Shown here one piece after another: positions 7,612 through 14,777 of a stretch of DNA of 20,544 bases. The first letter of the stretch is position 1. Every line of letters begins with the position of its first letter. Source of the stretch: a virus. The DNA is taken from positions 1 through 20,544 of IMG/VR virus record IMGVR_UViG_3300033571_002377; one strand, written 5' to 3'. Under the pieces are notes generated by a model. It searched no databases, was not told the origin of the DNA, and saw only the letters and a program-made list of their open reading frames with translations. A program made the translations under genes and the position numbers.

Positions 7612-8409
7612 ATGGCAGAATTTTTAGATGAGGTTTTAGAAAATACAACGGACACTTCTCCTTTAGAAGATCTTCAACCAAATGTTGCAAAAGATTTGAA
7701 AGAAGAACCAGCTAAAGAGGAACCGAAGTTAGAAGAAGTCCCTGAGAAATATCGTGGTAAGTCACTTAAAGACATTGTTGCCATGCACCAAGAAGCTGAG
7801 AAGCTCATTGGTCGTCAAGGTAGTGAAGTAGGTGAGTTACGCAAAGTAGTGGATGACTTCATTAAAACACAAACAGCTAAAGAATCAAAAGTAAACGAAC
7901 CGACAATTAGTGATGATGATTTCTTTGTTGAACCTAAGACAGCAGTAAATAAGGCAATTGATAATCATCCTGCAATTAAGCAAGCTCAAGAACAAGCATT
8001 AATGATGAAGAGAGAACAAACTCTTGCTCAGCTTAGAAGTGAGTTTCCTAATGTGCAAGATGTAGTTCAATCACCTGACTTTGCAGATTGGATTAAGTCT
8101 TCAAAAGTCCGAACAGAGTTATTCGCTAGAGCAGAAACACAGTTTGACTATGATTCTGCAAAAGAACTTCTCTCTACTTGGAATGACAGACAAAATATCA
8201 CTAAAAAGGTAGCAGAAACATCCAAAGTTGACCGAGAACAGCAATTAAAAGCTGCTGACATTGGTACTAACAATGGAACTTCTGAGACTGTCGCTAAAAA
8301 GAAGTATCGTAGAAGCGATATTATTAAACTTATGCAAACTGATCCTGATAGATATGATGCTATGTCCAATGAGATAATGGCAGCCTATCGAGAGGGTCGT
8401 GTAATTTAA
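7612..8409 (+). CDS. Putative capsid scaffolding (assembly) protein
   Basis: A 265-residue, highly charged, largely helical protein placed directly before the major capsid gene, where podoviruses encode the scaffold that guides procapsid assembly and then leaves. The N-terminal 40 residues are acidic and Pro/Glu-rich, likely disordered. Residues about 44-80 carry EKYRGKSLKDIV and KLIGRQGSEVGELRKV, a segment I recognise from phage scaffold-position proteins. The C-terminus (about 230-265) is a basic helical unit, KKYRRSDIIKLM...DPDRYDAMSNEI, reminiscent of the coat-binding C-terminal helices of scaffolds. Start supported by AGGAGA at 7600-7605. It shares the promoter at 7037 with the capsid gene. 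Function is inferred from composition and position. Confidence 0.78.
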   Translation: MAEFLDEVLENTTDTSPLEDLQPNVAKDLKEEPAKEEPKLEEVPEKYRGKSLKDIVAMHQEAEKLIGRQGSEVGELRKVVDDFIKTQTAKESKVNEPTISDDDFFVEPKTAVNKAIDNHPAIKQAQEQALMMKREQTLAQLRSEFPNVQDVVQSPDFADWIKSSKVRTELFARAETQFDYDSAKELLSTWNDRQNITKKVAETSKVDREQQLKAADIGTNNGTSETVAKKKYRRSDIIKLMQTDPDRYDAMSNEIMAAYREGRVI

Positions 8410-8432
8410 CACTATAGAAAAGGATTTATATC

Positions 8433-9344
8433 ATGGCTTTAGGCTCTAGTCAAGTAACAGTAACAACAGCAGCAACCTTCATTCCTGAAGTATGGAGTGA
8501 CGAGATTGTAGCAGCATACAAGAAAAACCTTGTTGCAGCTAATCTCTTTAAAAAAATGTCATTCGTTGGTAAGAAAGGTGACACAGTTCATATTCCTTCA
8601 CCAACTCGTGGTACAGCTTCATTAAAAACAGCTAATAACCAAGTTGCTTTACAAGCAGCTACAGAAGGTGATGTAGCAGTTTCTATTGATAAACACTACG
8701 AATATTCACGCTTAATCGAAGACATCGTAGAAGTTCAAGCTCTTTCATCACTCCGTCGTTTCTACACAGATGACGCTGGTTATGCTTTAGCTAAACAAGT
8801 TGATACTTCATTAGTACAATTAGGTCGTACATTCAATGGTGGTTCAGGTGCTACTTACAGTGGTGCTTACATCGGTGGTGATGGTACAACTGCTTATAAC
8901 TCAGGCACACCAAATGCTTCAGCTTTAACAGATGCAGCTATCCGTAGAACTATTCAAAGATTAGATGACAACGATGTTCCAATGGATGGTCGTTTCTTCT
9001 TAATCCCTCCTTCAGCACGCAATACATTAATGGGTCTTGCTCGTTACACAGAACAAGCATTCGTTGGTGAAGCTGGTGGTAACAACACAATCCGTAATGG
9101 TGAAATTGGTAACCTTTATGGTATCCCAGTGTTTGTTTCTTCTAACGCTGATACAGCAACTGGTGCTGCTAGAATCTGCTTACTTGGTCATAAAGACGCA
9201 GCAGTTTTAGTAGAACAACAAGGTGTTCGTTCACAAACTCAATACAAACAAGAGTACTTAGGTACACTTTACACTGCAGATACTCTCTATGGTGTTGCTG
9301 AGCTTCGTGACAACGCTTGCTTCGCTTTAGCAGTTCCTGCTTAA
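8433..9344 (+). CDS. Major capsid protein
   Basis: A 303-residue protein with the features of HK97-fold podovirus coats that assemble the icosahedral shell. Seen: N-terminal FIPEVWSDEIVAAYKKNL, then KKGDTVHIPSP strand, the EYSRLIEDIVEVQAL helix, AKQVDTSLVQLGRTF, and late strands ending ELRDNACFALAVPA. No long N-terminal delta domain is evident, consistent with a separate scaffold gene. Ribosome site AAAAGGA lies nine bases before the ATG. Codon use differs from its neighbours: Arg is mostly CGT/CGC rather than AGA, and Phe and Asn often end in C, as expected for the most abundant virion protein. A terminator follows immediately. The assignment is firm from length, sequence style and scaffold-coat order. 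Confidence 0.9.
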   Translation: MALGSSQVTVTTAATFIPEVWSDEIVAAYKKNLVAANLFKKMSFVGKKGDTVHIPSPTRGTASLKTANNQVALQAATEGDVAVSIDKHYEYSRLIEDIVEVQALSSLRRFYTDDAGYALAKQVDTSLVQLGRTFNGGSGATYSGAYIGGDGTTAYNSGTPNASALTDAAIRRTIQRLDDNDVPMDGRFFLIPPSARNTLMGLARYTEQAFVGEAGGNNTIRNGEIGNLYGIPVFVSSNADTATGAARICLLGHKDAAVLVEQQGVRSQTQYKQEYLGTLYTADTLYGVAELRDNACFALAVPA

Positions 9345-9350
9345 TGCAAC

Positions 9351-9380
9351 TTAGCCCTTCGCAAGAGGGGCTATTTTTAT
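9351..9380 (+). terminator. Rho-independent terminator after the capsid gene
   Basis: TAGCCC (9352-9357) pairs with GGGCTA (9368-9373) around a small loop, followed by a TTTTT run (9374-9378). It closes the transcript from the 7037 promoter, so scaffold and coat form a bounded unit. A weaker hairpin (ATGGGTA 9379-9385 with TATCCAT 9394-9400) follows directly and may stabilise the 3' end or mark the next leader. Confidence 0.85.
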
Positions 9381-9422
9381 GGGTATTATTTAGTATCCAT
9401 AAAGATAACTAAGGAGACCATA

Positions 9423-9602
9423 ATGCAATTTATCAATAAACAATCAGGTGAAATTCACTTTGCTCATAACAAAGAAGACATTAAATCTTATCAAGCTAAT
9501 CAATCTTGGGAAGAGGTGAAAGAAGCTGTTAAAACTCCTAAAGAAGAACCTAAAGAAAAGAAAGAAAAGAAAAGCATTATTGACAAAATCTTTAAGGACT
9601 AA
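9423..9602 (+). CDS. 59-residue charged small protein
   Basis: A short gene with a very clear ribosome site (AAGGAG at 9411-9416) and ATG at 9423, ending TAA at 9600-9602. The 59-residue product begins MQFINKQSGEIHFAH, has a helical middle with SWEEVKEAVK, and ends in a Lys/Glu-rich tail (KEEPKEKKEKK) and SIIDKIFKD. No family recognised. It fills the gap between the capsid terminator and the second fibre, and the next gene begins two bases after its stop. No promoter is visible between the terminator and this gene, so expression may depend on read-through. It may be a small head-tail or assembly factor, but the sequence does not show this. Confidence 0.75.
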   Translation: MQFINKQSGEIHFAHNKEDIKSYQANQSWEEVKEAVKTPKEEPKEKKEKKSIIDKIFKD

Positions 9603-9604
9603 TA

Positions 9605-10972
9605 ATGGCTATCTATAGAGGTGAGGGAGGTTCAGGTAATGCAACCACTGATTCAACCAATCAGGGTTATATTGCCACACAAGCTGCTGCAGATGCACAA
9701 GCTAGTGCTGTTGCCTCAGCTAATTATGCTTCTGATGCTGCAGCTAGTTTAGATAGTTTTACAGATTTATACCTTGGTGCTAAATCATCTGTCCCTACAG
9801 TAGACAATGATGGAAATACTTTACAAGTTGGTGCTATCTATTGGAATACTACTTCATCTCATTTATATGTATGGTCAGGAGCAGCATGGCAAGACGCTGC
9901 GTTTACAACAGTTGGTGCTGTAACATCCTTTAATTCAAGAAATGGTGATATTACTTTATCATCTTCAGATGTCACAAGTGCATTAACTTATACTCCATTA
10001 GCTCCTTCAGCTATTGGAACAACAGTTCAAGGGTATGATGCTGACCTAACTACTATTGGTGGATTAGATAAAACTAATGGTAATTTTATTGTTGCTAATG
10101 GAACTGCTTGGGTTGCAGAAGGTGCATCAACAGCTAGAACATCTTTAGGTGTAACAGCTACAGGAGCAGATACTACTTATGCTTATAGAGCTAATAATTT
10201 ATCTGACTTAAATGATGCTACAACAGCTAGAACTAATTTAGGTTTAGGATCTATTGCTACACAACCAGCAAGTAATGTTACTATCACTGGTGGTTCTATT
10301 ACAGGCATTACAGACTTAACAGTAGCAGATGGTGGTACTGGTGCTTCAACTATTACAGCTAACTCTGTTATCCTAGGTAATGGTACTTCTTCATTATCAG
10401 GTAATTTAGTAGCTCCAGGAACTTCAGGGAATGTCCTAACAAGTAATGGTACAACATGGACAAGTTCCTCTGCTCCAACATTAACATTAGGTACATCAAA
10501 AGCATATAACTGGAATGGTTTAACTACAAATACTTCCATAGATTTTTCAGGTATTCCATCAACAGCTAAAGAAATTAATATTAATCTTGCCGAAGTTTCT
10601 TTTTCAACTACTGCTGCTGCTATAAGAATACAAATTGGTGGATCTACAATTGAGACTACTGGTTATTTAGGATCTACAACTAGACAAGGTGGTAGTGCTG
10701 TAGCAACTTCACTTACATCTACTGCTGGTTTTGATATGCAAACTACTTATGCAGTTGCCAATGGAATGAGTGGAAGTGTGACTTTAAGACTAATTAATTC
10801 ATCATCTAATCTTTGGTCTTGTACATTTTTGTTTGGAGATACAGTTTCTACAGCTACATTTTTATTAGCAGGATCAAAAGCAACATCAGGAGCACTAGCA
10901 AATATCAGAGTAACTTCTGTAGCAGGAACACCTGCATTTGATGGTGGAACAATTAACATTTCTTATTTATAA
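9605..10972 (+). CDS. Second tail fibre-like protein
   Basis: A 455-residue fibre-like protein. The N-terminus (about 1-50) is Ala/Ser/Gln-rich and helical (AAADAQASAVASANYASDAA), then come YLGAKSSVP...GAIYWNT...LYVWSGAAW and FNSRNGDITLSSSDV...LTYTP, motifs common in phage side fibres. A middle shaft has TARTSLGV, LSDLNDATTARTNLGLG and VADGGTGASTITANSVILG-type repeats. Residues about 305-455 form a C-terminal domain that aligns with the end of the third fibre (14777-16024). Ribosome site AAGGAC is eight bases upstream. Probably a trimeric host-binding fibre; the shared C-terminal domain is the likely tip. No chaperone-type or enzymatic motif is visible. The assignment rests on motif style and repeats. 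Confidence 0.8.
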   Translation: MAIYRGEGGSGNATTDSTNQGYIATQAAADAQASAVASANYASDAAASLDSFTDLYLGAKSSVPTVDNDGNTLQVGAIYWNTTSSHLYVWSGAAWQDAAFTTVGAVTSFNSRNGDITLSSSDVTSALTYTPLAPSAIGTTVQGYDADLTTIGGLDKTNGNFIVANGTAWVAEGASTARTSLGVTATGADTTYAYRANNLSDLNDATTARTNLGLGSIATQPASNVTITGGSITGITDLTVADGGTGASTITANSVILGNGTSSLSGNLVAPGTSGNVLTSNGTTWTSSSAPTLTLGTSKAYNWNGLTTNTSIDFSGIPSTAKEININLAEVSFSTTAAAIRIQIGGSTIETTGYLGSTTRQGGSAVATSLTSTAGFDMQTTYAVANGMSGSVTLRLINSSSNLWSCTFLFGDTVSTATFLLAGSKATSGALANIRVTSVAGTPAFDGGTINISYL

Positions 10973-10976
10973 TATT

Positions 10977-11141
10977 ATGACACCAAATGAACAAAAAGAA
11001 GCAATTAAAGAGGCATTAGAAGAATGGTTAGATAAACAATTCTCTAAATTTGGTGTATGGTCTTTAAAGGGTATTGTAGCTATTGCGTTAGCTGGATTAG
11101 TTTATTTATGGGCTATGACGCATGGCTGGTCTATTAAATAA
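10977..11141 (+). CDS. Small single-pass membrane protein (lysis cassette)
   Basis: A 54-residue protein starting at ATG 10977, four bases after the fibre stop. Residues 1-25 form a charged amphipathic helix (TPNEQKEAIKEALEEWLDKQ), and residues about 30-47 are a single membrane helix (KGIVAIALAGLVYLWAM). The frame also opens at upstream ATGs (10938, 10941), but those would add residues encoded within the fibre gene and 10977 gives the more natural start; there is no clear ribosome site, so translational coupling is likely. The position before a protease, a holin-like protein and a peptidoglycan peptidase suggests an accessory holin, antiholin or other lysis regulator. This is inference from context. 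Confidence 0.7.
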   Translation: MTPNEQKEAIKEALEEWLDKQFSKFGVWSLKGIVAIALAGLVYLWAMTHGWSIK

Positions 11142-11469
11142 AAAGACTCTTAGACATCTCTATAGTTCATTTATAAGGCTTCCACCATTTAATAGGTATA
11201 AGATGCCTTCACCCCATAAGGTGAGATTTGAAGTGATGGATTCAGAGGATTGTGATGGACTATTTACTCCTGGTAATATGACAGTTCATATTGAGACTAG
11301 ACAAGATAGTTTTAAGAAAATGTCAGAAGTTCTTTTGCATGAGATGATTCATGTTCTTCTTTATGAAAGAAATAAATATACCAATGCTTATGCAGGACAT
11401 GATGGTAGTTTTAAAGAGTTAGCAGATGAAGTATGTAAACTTTATAAATTTAATAGGAAAACATTCTAA
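11122..11469 (+). CDS. SprT-like zinc metallopeptidase
   Basis: A 115-residue protein whose end carries HEMIH at residues 73-77 (His73 and His77 as zinc ligands, Glu74 as the catalytic base) and a third histidine at 93 in HDGSFKELA. HExxH followed by H-x2-[ST]-F is the arrangement of SprT/Spartan-type proteases. The N-terminal 45 residues hold basic and Pro-rich segments, with no signal peptide. There is no C-terminal zinc ribbon as in full-size SprT, so this is a minimal domain. It overlaps the upstream membrane protein gene by 20 bases and ends directly before the holin-like gene. Substrate unknown: it could process virion or host proteins, or act in lysis. The fold assignment is good; the role is open. 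Confidence 0.78.
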   Translation: MAGLLNKKTLRHLYSSFIRLPPFNRYKMPSPHKVRFEVMDSEDCDGLFTPGNMTVHIETRQDSFKKMSEVLLHEMIHVLLYERNKYTNAYAGHDGSFKELADEVCKLYKFNRKTF

Positions 11470-11835
11470 ATGGATCCATTAACCTTATTAGCAGCATTAG
11501 GTCCAGTAGCAGTTGACTTAGGTAAGTCTCTTATTAATAAATTTATTGCTCCTGACCAATTTAAACCAGCTACTATTGAGCAATATGTTCAAATGAAACA
11601 ACTCGATTTAGAGATGTTTAAAACGATTAATGAAGCAGGTAGTGGTACTACATCATATCCATGGGTAGAAGCTCTTGTAAGGCTTATGAGACCCATTGTA
11701 GGTATATTAGTATTGGTTACTTGGGCTTTCACTGTAGTATCAGGTAATATGAGTGAAGAAGTAAATAACTTTGCTAGTGCTATTGGTTTCTATCTCTTTG
11801 GAGAAAGAAGTCTATTTTATGTTAGGAAGAAATGA
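11470..11835 (+). CDS. 3TM holin-like membrane protein
   Basis: A 121-residue protein beginning immediately after the SprT-like gene (TAA then ATG). It has an amphipathic or hydrophobic N-terminus (DPLTLLAALGPVAVDLG), a helical charged middle, and the segment YPWVEALVRLMRPIVGILVL (63-82) continuing to TWAFTVV, which is the signature of the three-transmembrane holin family known from gene transfer agents and many phages. A further hydrophobic stretch lies at about 97-113 (NNFASAIGFYLFG). Holins form membrane lesions that let endolysin reach the cell wall and set lysis time. The M15 peptidase gene overlaps its stop (ATGA at 11832-11835), so the pair is coupled. Family match is by eye. Confidence 0.8.
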   Translation: MDPLTLLAALGPVAVDLGKSLINKFIAPDQFKPATIEQYVQMKQLDLEMFKTINEAGSGTTSYPWVEALVRLMRPIVGILVLVTWAFTVVSGNMSEEVNNFASAIGFYLFGERSLFYVRKK

Positions 11836-12266
11836 AACTAAGTCCAAACTTTAGTTTAGAAGAACTTACATTTAGTCAGGTAGCATCAAGAAGGGGATTA
11901 GATAATACTCCTTCAGAAAAAGTAAAAGATAATTTAGAACGACTTGCATTCTTTTTAGAACAAGTTAGAAAAATATTTAATAAACCATTCCTGATTAGTT
12001 CAGGGTATAGATCGAGAGAAGTCAATGAAACAGTGGGTGGAAGTAAAACATCACAGCATTGTGAAGGATGTGCAGTTGACTTTAATGTCAAGGGAATGTC
12101 TCCTAATGCAGTGGTTAGAGCCATTGTCGATAATGATGTTTCTTACGATCAGGTTATATTAGAGTTTGATAGTTGGGTACATTTATCAATACCAACAATT
12201 AAAGGTAATACTCCAAGGAAACAAGCATTAATTATAGACAATAAAGGAAAGAGAGACTTTAAATGA
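11832..12266 (+). CDS. M15-family peptidase, likely endolysin
   Basis: A 144-residue protein of the D-Ala-D-Ala carboxypeptidase (M15) family that cleaves peptidoglycan stem peptides. Seen: SSGYRSREVNETVGGS (56-71), SQHCEGCAVDF (74-84) giving zinc ligands His76 and Asp83, and WVHLS with the third ligand His117. Asp113 or Glu111 just upstream may be the catalytic acid. There is no signal peptide or separate cell-wall-binding domain, so it should need the holin for release. Start ATG lies within the holin stop and follows AGGAAG. Size fits single-domain M15 phage lysins. It could also act as a virion-associated wall hydrolase, but its pairing with a holin-like gene favours an endolysin. Confidence 0.88.
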   Translation: MKLSPNFSLEELTFSQVASRRGLDNTPSEKVKDNLERLAFFLEQVRKIFNKPFLISSGYRSREVNETVGGSKTSQHCEGCAVDFNVKGMSPNAVVRAIVDNDVSYDQVILEFDSWVHLSIPTIKGNTPRKQALIIDNKGKRDFK

Positions 12267-12439
12267 AGAAACCTACAACTAAAGCAGGTAAACAAGCTAA
12301 GATTGGTAAAGTAATGGCTGAATATAAAGCTGGTACATTAAACACTGGTTCTAAAAAAGGTCCTGTAGTTAAGTCTAAGAAACAAGCAATTGCTATTGCT
12401 CTTTCACAAGCTGGTATGTCTAAAAAGAAAAAGAAGTAG
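12263..12439 (+). CDS. Small basic DUF6496-like protein
   Basis: A 58-residue, very basic protein whose ATG overlaps the stop of the peptidase gene (ATGA at 12263-12266). It contains KIGKVMAEYKAGTLNTGSKK, then GPVVKSKKQAIAIALSQAG and a terminal run of five Lys; this pattern, G-K-V-M-x-E-[YF]-K-x-G-x-L then G-P-V-V-K-[SN]-[RK]-K-Q-A-I-A-I-A-L, is that of small DUF6496-type proteins found in phages and bacteria. Function unknown; the basic charge suggests nucleic acid binding. It ends one base before the -35 box of the next promoter, so it closes the lysis unit. Confidence 0.82.
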   Translation: MKKPTTKAGKQAKIGKVMAEYKAGTLNTGSKKGPVVKSKKQAIAIALSQAGMSKKKKK

Positions 12440-12468
12440 TTGACAAATAGCCATTCTTATGGTATAAT
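12440..12468 (+). promoter_or_regulatory. Perfect consensus sigma-70 promoter with extended -10 (tail unit)
   Basis: TTGACA at 12440-12445, a 17-base spacer and TATAAT at 12463-12468, with TG at 12460-12461 giving an extended -10. Transcription should start near 12475, leaving only about 18 bases of leader before the ATG at 12493. Downstream genes are adaptor, nozzle, fibre and ejection proteins. No terminator separates it from the lysis genes upstream, so it adds to rather than replaces read-through. Confidence 0.9.
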
Positions 12469-12492
12469 TGTTGTATATATAGGGATATTATA

Positions 12493-13137
12493 ATGACTTA
12501 TTTAGAAATTGTCAATAGGGTTTTAAGAAGACTTAGAGAGGATAGTCCTGTTTCTACAGTGACTGCTAACTCTTATTCTACTCTTATTGGTGACCTTGTT
12601 AATGTAGTTAAAAGAGAAGTAGAAGATGCTTGGAATTGGAGTGTTCTTAGAGATACTCTTACAGCAACTACTACCCAAGGCTTCTTTAACTATGTGTTAG
12701 AGGGTTCAGGAACTCGCTTTAGAATCATTGATGTGATTAATGACACTTCTAACATCATTATGGATTCAAAATCATTAGAGTGGTTTAATAAACAATTCCT
12801 ACTAACAGATGTTCCTCAAGGACAACCTATCTATTATAACTTTAATGGTGTAGATAGTAATGGGGATACTCAGATTGATGTATACCCAATACCTGATGGT
12901 GCATACAATTTAAGATTTAATATGGTTCTTCCACAACCTGACTTAGAGAATGATACAGATGTCATTCAAGTACCAGGTAATTTAGTAATTGAAGGTACAA
13001 TTGCTAGAGCACTCTCTGAAAGAGGTGAAGATGGTGGACTGCAAGAACAAGAAGTAAGATATAGAAATATGCTAAGTGATATGATTGCTATTGAAGCTGG
13101 TAATAGACCTGAAGAAACAGTGTGGTTTCCAAGCTAA
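12493..13137 (+). CDS. Tail adaptor protein (T7 gp11-like tail tube A)
   Basis: A 214-residue protein resembling the gatekeeper/adaptor of podovirus tails, twelve copies of which bind the portal and seat the nozzle. The N-terminus TYLEIVNRVLRRLREDSP, followed by a Lys/Arg-Glu-Val-Glu-Asp-Ala-Trp-Asn-Trp segment (about residues 41-51), is the recognisable signature of this family: helix, Thr/Ser loop, then a V-x-x-E-V-E-D-A-W helix. The rest is beta-rich (FRIIDVIND, IDVYPIPDGAYNLRFN). Length is close to T7 gp11 (196). It is the first gene after the consensus promoter and its stop overlaps the next ATG. Role is from family knowledge and its order before the nozzle gene. Confidence 0.85.
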   Translation: MTYLEIVNRVLRRLREDSPVSTVTANSYSTLIGDLVNVVKREVEDAWNWSVLRDTLTATTTQGFFNYVLEGSGTRFRIIDVINDTSNIIMDSKSLEWFNKQFLLTDVPQGQPIYYNFNGVDSNGDTQIDVYPIPDGAYNLRFNMVLPQPDLENDTDVIQVPGNLVIEGTIARALSERGEDGGLQEQEVRYRNMLSDMIAIEAGNRPEETVWFPS

Positions 13138-14777
13138 TGGCTGGTCAATTAAAAACTTTATCAATAGCAGCCCCTGGATTCTTAGGTTTAAATACTCAAG
13201 AGTCAGGTGTTACACTTGAAAATGGTTATGCTACTATAGCTAATAACTGTGTTATAGATAAATATGGTCGTCTTGGTGCTAGAAAAGGTTGGTCTAAGAT
13301 TACAACCAATAATAACTCATTGTCTGATACTGACCCAATTGAAAGTATATTCGAGTTTAAAGAAGTAAATGGGTCTATTCAATATCTCTCTGCTGGTGGA
13401 TTAAAACTATACTCAGGGACTACTACTTTAAACCTAGAGACTATTAAAAGTTCAGGTGGAAATCCATCAACAGATTTATCACCTCAACCTACATTTACAG
13501 GTAATAGATGGCAGTGGGCTTCTCTTCCTGAAGGATCAGGTCCTGATGCAAATTCTTATGCTTTTGCTGCACAAATAGGAAATCCTTTATTAGTATGGAG
13601 AAGAAAAGGAACAGTAGATCCACATACTGGTAATTTTATTCTACAAAAAGTAGATCAAACTACTGGATATGGAAATAGACCAAGTGGAGTTACAACATTT
13701 GATCCTGATTGCTGTTTAGCATCTTTTGGTAGAATATGGGTAGCTAATTTAACAAGTAATAAATCAACTATATATTATAGCAAACTTGTTGATCCTACTC
13801 AATTTTCAGGAACTGGGTCAGGTCTAGTTGATATTAGTTCAGTAGTTGGTAATAATGATGAAGTTGTAGCCTTAGCTCAACATAATAATTATTTAGTTAT
13901 CTTCTTAAAGAATAACATTGTAATCTATTCAGGTGCATCAGATCCTGCAACAATGGTATTAGCAGATGTTATTAAAGGTATTGGATGTATTGCTCGTGAT
14001 TCAGTACAAGGTACTGGAACTGATTTAATATTCTTATCTAAGAGTGGAGTAAGAAGTTTAAACAGAACAATACAAGAAAAGTCTATGCCAATGAGAGAAC
14101 TATCTCTTAACATTAGAGATGACTTAGTTGGATATATTAATATTGAGACTTTAAATAATGTTAGAAGTGCTTATTTTGAAAGAGACTCATTCTACCTTAT
14201 TACATTTCCTGGATCTAAACTTATGGTTTATTTTGATCTAAGGAATACTCTTCCTAATGGTGCAGCTAGAACTACTATTTGGAATAATACATTAGGAACT
14301 AATTACTCTGCATTTTGTTCTACAGAAGATAGAAAACTTCTTATAGGTACTCCTGGAGCAATTTCAGAATACAATGGATACAATGACAATGGTAATGTTT
14401 ATACTTTAAAATATTATGGATCTACAACTGATTTAGGTGCTCCAACAACTAATAAGATGCTTAAAAAAGCATCATTTATGGTTATAGGTAGTGGAGATCA
14501 AGATTTTGTATTTAAATATGGATATGATTATACATTAAATCCTATGTCACAAAATATAGTTAAATCATTAGGTAGTGCTACTTATTCTAAATATAATACT
14601 ACTGCTAAGTATAACTCAGCTAAATATGCTTCAGTAGGTTTAGGTATTAAGAGTATCTCTGTACCTTTAACAGGTTCAGGTAAAGTCATTCAATTTGGTA
14701 TTGAATCAACAATTAATGATGCTGCTTTAAGCATACAAAAAATAGATGTTTATTTACAAACAGGGAAAACATTATAA
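13137..14777 (+). CDS. Tail nozzle / stabilisation protein (T7 gp12 / P22 gp10-like)
   Basis: A 546-residue protein starting at ATG 13137, which shares its A with the TAA of the adaptor gene; a GTG at 13122 in frame would add five residues but lacks support. The N-terminus APGFLGLNTQESG followed by NCVIDKYGRLGARKGW (about 42-58) is the family hallmark of hexameric nozzle proteins that form the lower tube below the adaptor. The body is beta-propeller-like in composition, with repeated FGRIWVANL, YLVIFLKNNIVIYSG and LIFLSKSGVRSL blades. Length is between P22 gp10 (472) and T7 gp12 (794). The next gene's ATG overlaps its stop, so adaptor, nozzle and third fibre are translated as a coupled set. 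Confidence 0.83.
   Translation: MAGQLKTLSIAAPGFLGLNTQESGVTLENGYATIANNCVIDKYGRLGARKGWSKITTNNNSLSDTDPIESIFEFKEVNGSIQYLSAGGLKLYSGTTTLNLETIKSSGGNPSTDLSPQPTFTGNRWQWASLPEGSGPDANSYAFAAQIGNPLLVWRRKGTVDPHTGNFILQKVDQTTGYGNRPSGVTTFDPDCCLASFGRIWVANLTSNKSTIYYSKLVDPTQFSGTGSGLVDISSVVGNNDEVVALAQHNNYLVIFLKNNIVIYSGASDPATMVLADVIKGIGCIARDSVQGTGTDLIFLSKSGVRSLNRTIQEKSMPMRELSLNIRDDLVGYINIETLNNVRSAYFERDSFYLITFPGSKLMVYFDLRNTLPNGAARTTIWNNTLGTNYSAFCSTEDRKLLIGTPGAISEYNGYNDNGNVYTLKYYGSTTDLGAPTTNKMLKKASFMVIGSGDQDFVFKYGYDYTLNPMSQNIVKSLGSATYSKYNTTAKYNSAKYASVGLGIKSISVPLTGSGKVIQFGIESTINDAALSIQKIDVYLQTGKTL

Noticed and set aside
8410-8417. CACTATAG before the capsid gene, resembling the core of a T7 RNA polymerase promoter
   Set aside because: Only eight bases match; the upstream recognition part does not, no similar site precedes other genes, and consensus sigma-70 promoters explain expression.
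9580-9585. TTGACA hexamer just before the second fibre gene
   Set aside because: It lies in the end of the 59-residue gene (Ile-Asp-Lys codons) and there is no TATAAT-like box at 16-18 bases downstream.
10183-10539. 118-residue open frame on the minus strand inside the second fibre gene
   Set aside because: Same shadow effect of repetitive Thr/Gly/Ala codons; Val/Pro-rich composition without any recognisable motif.
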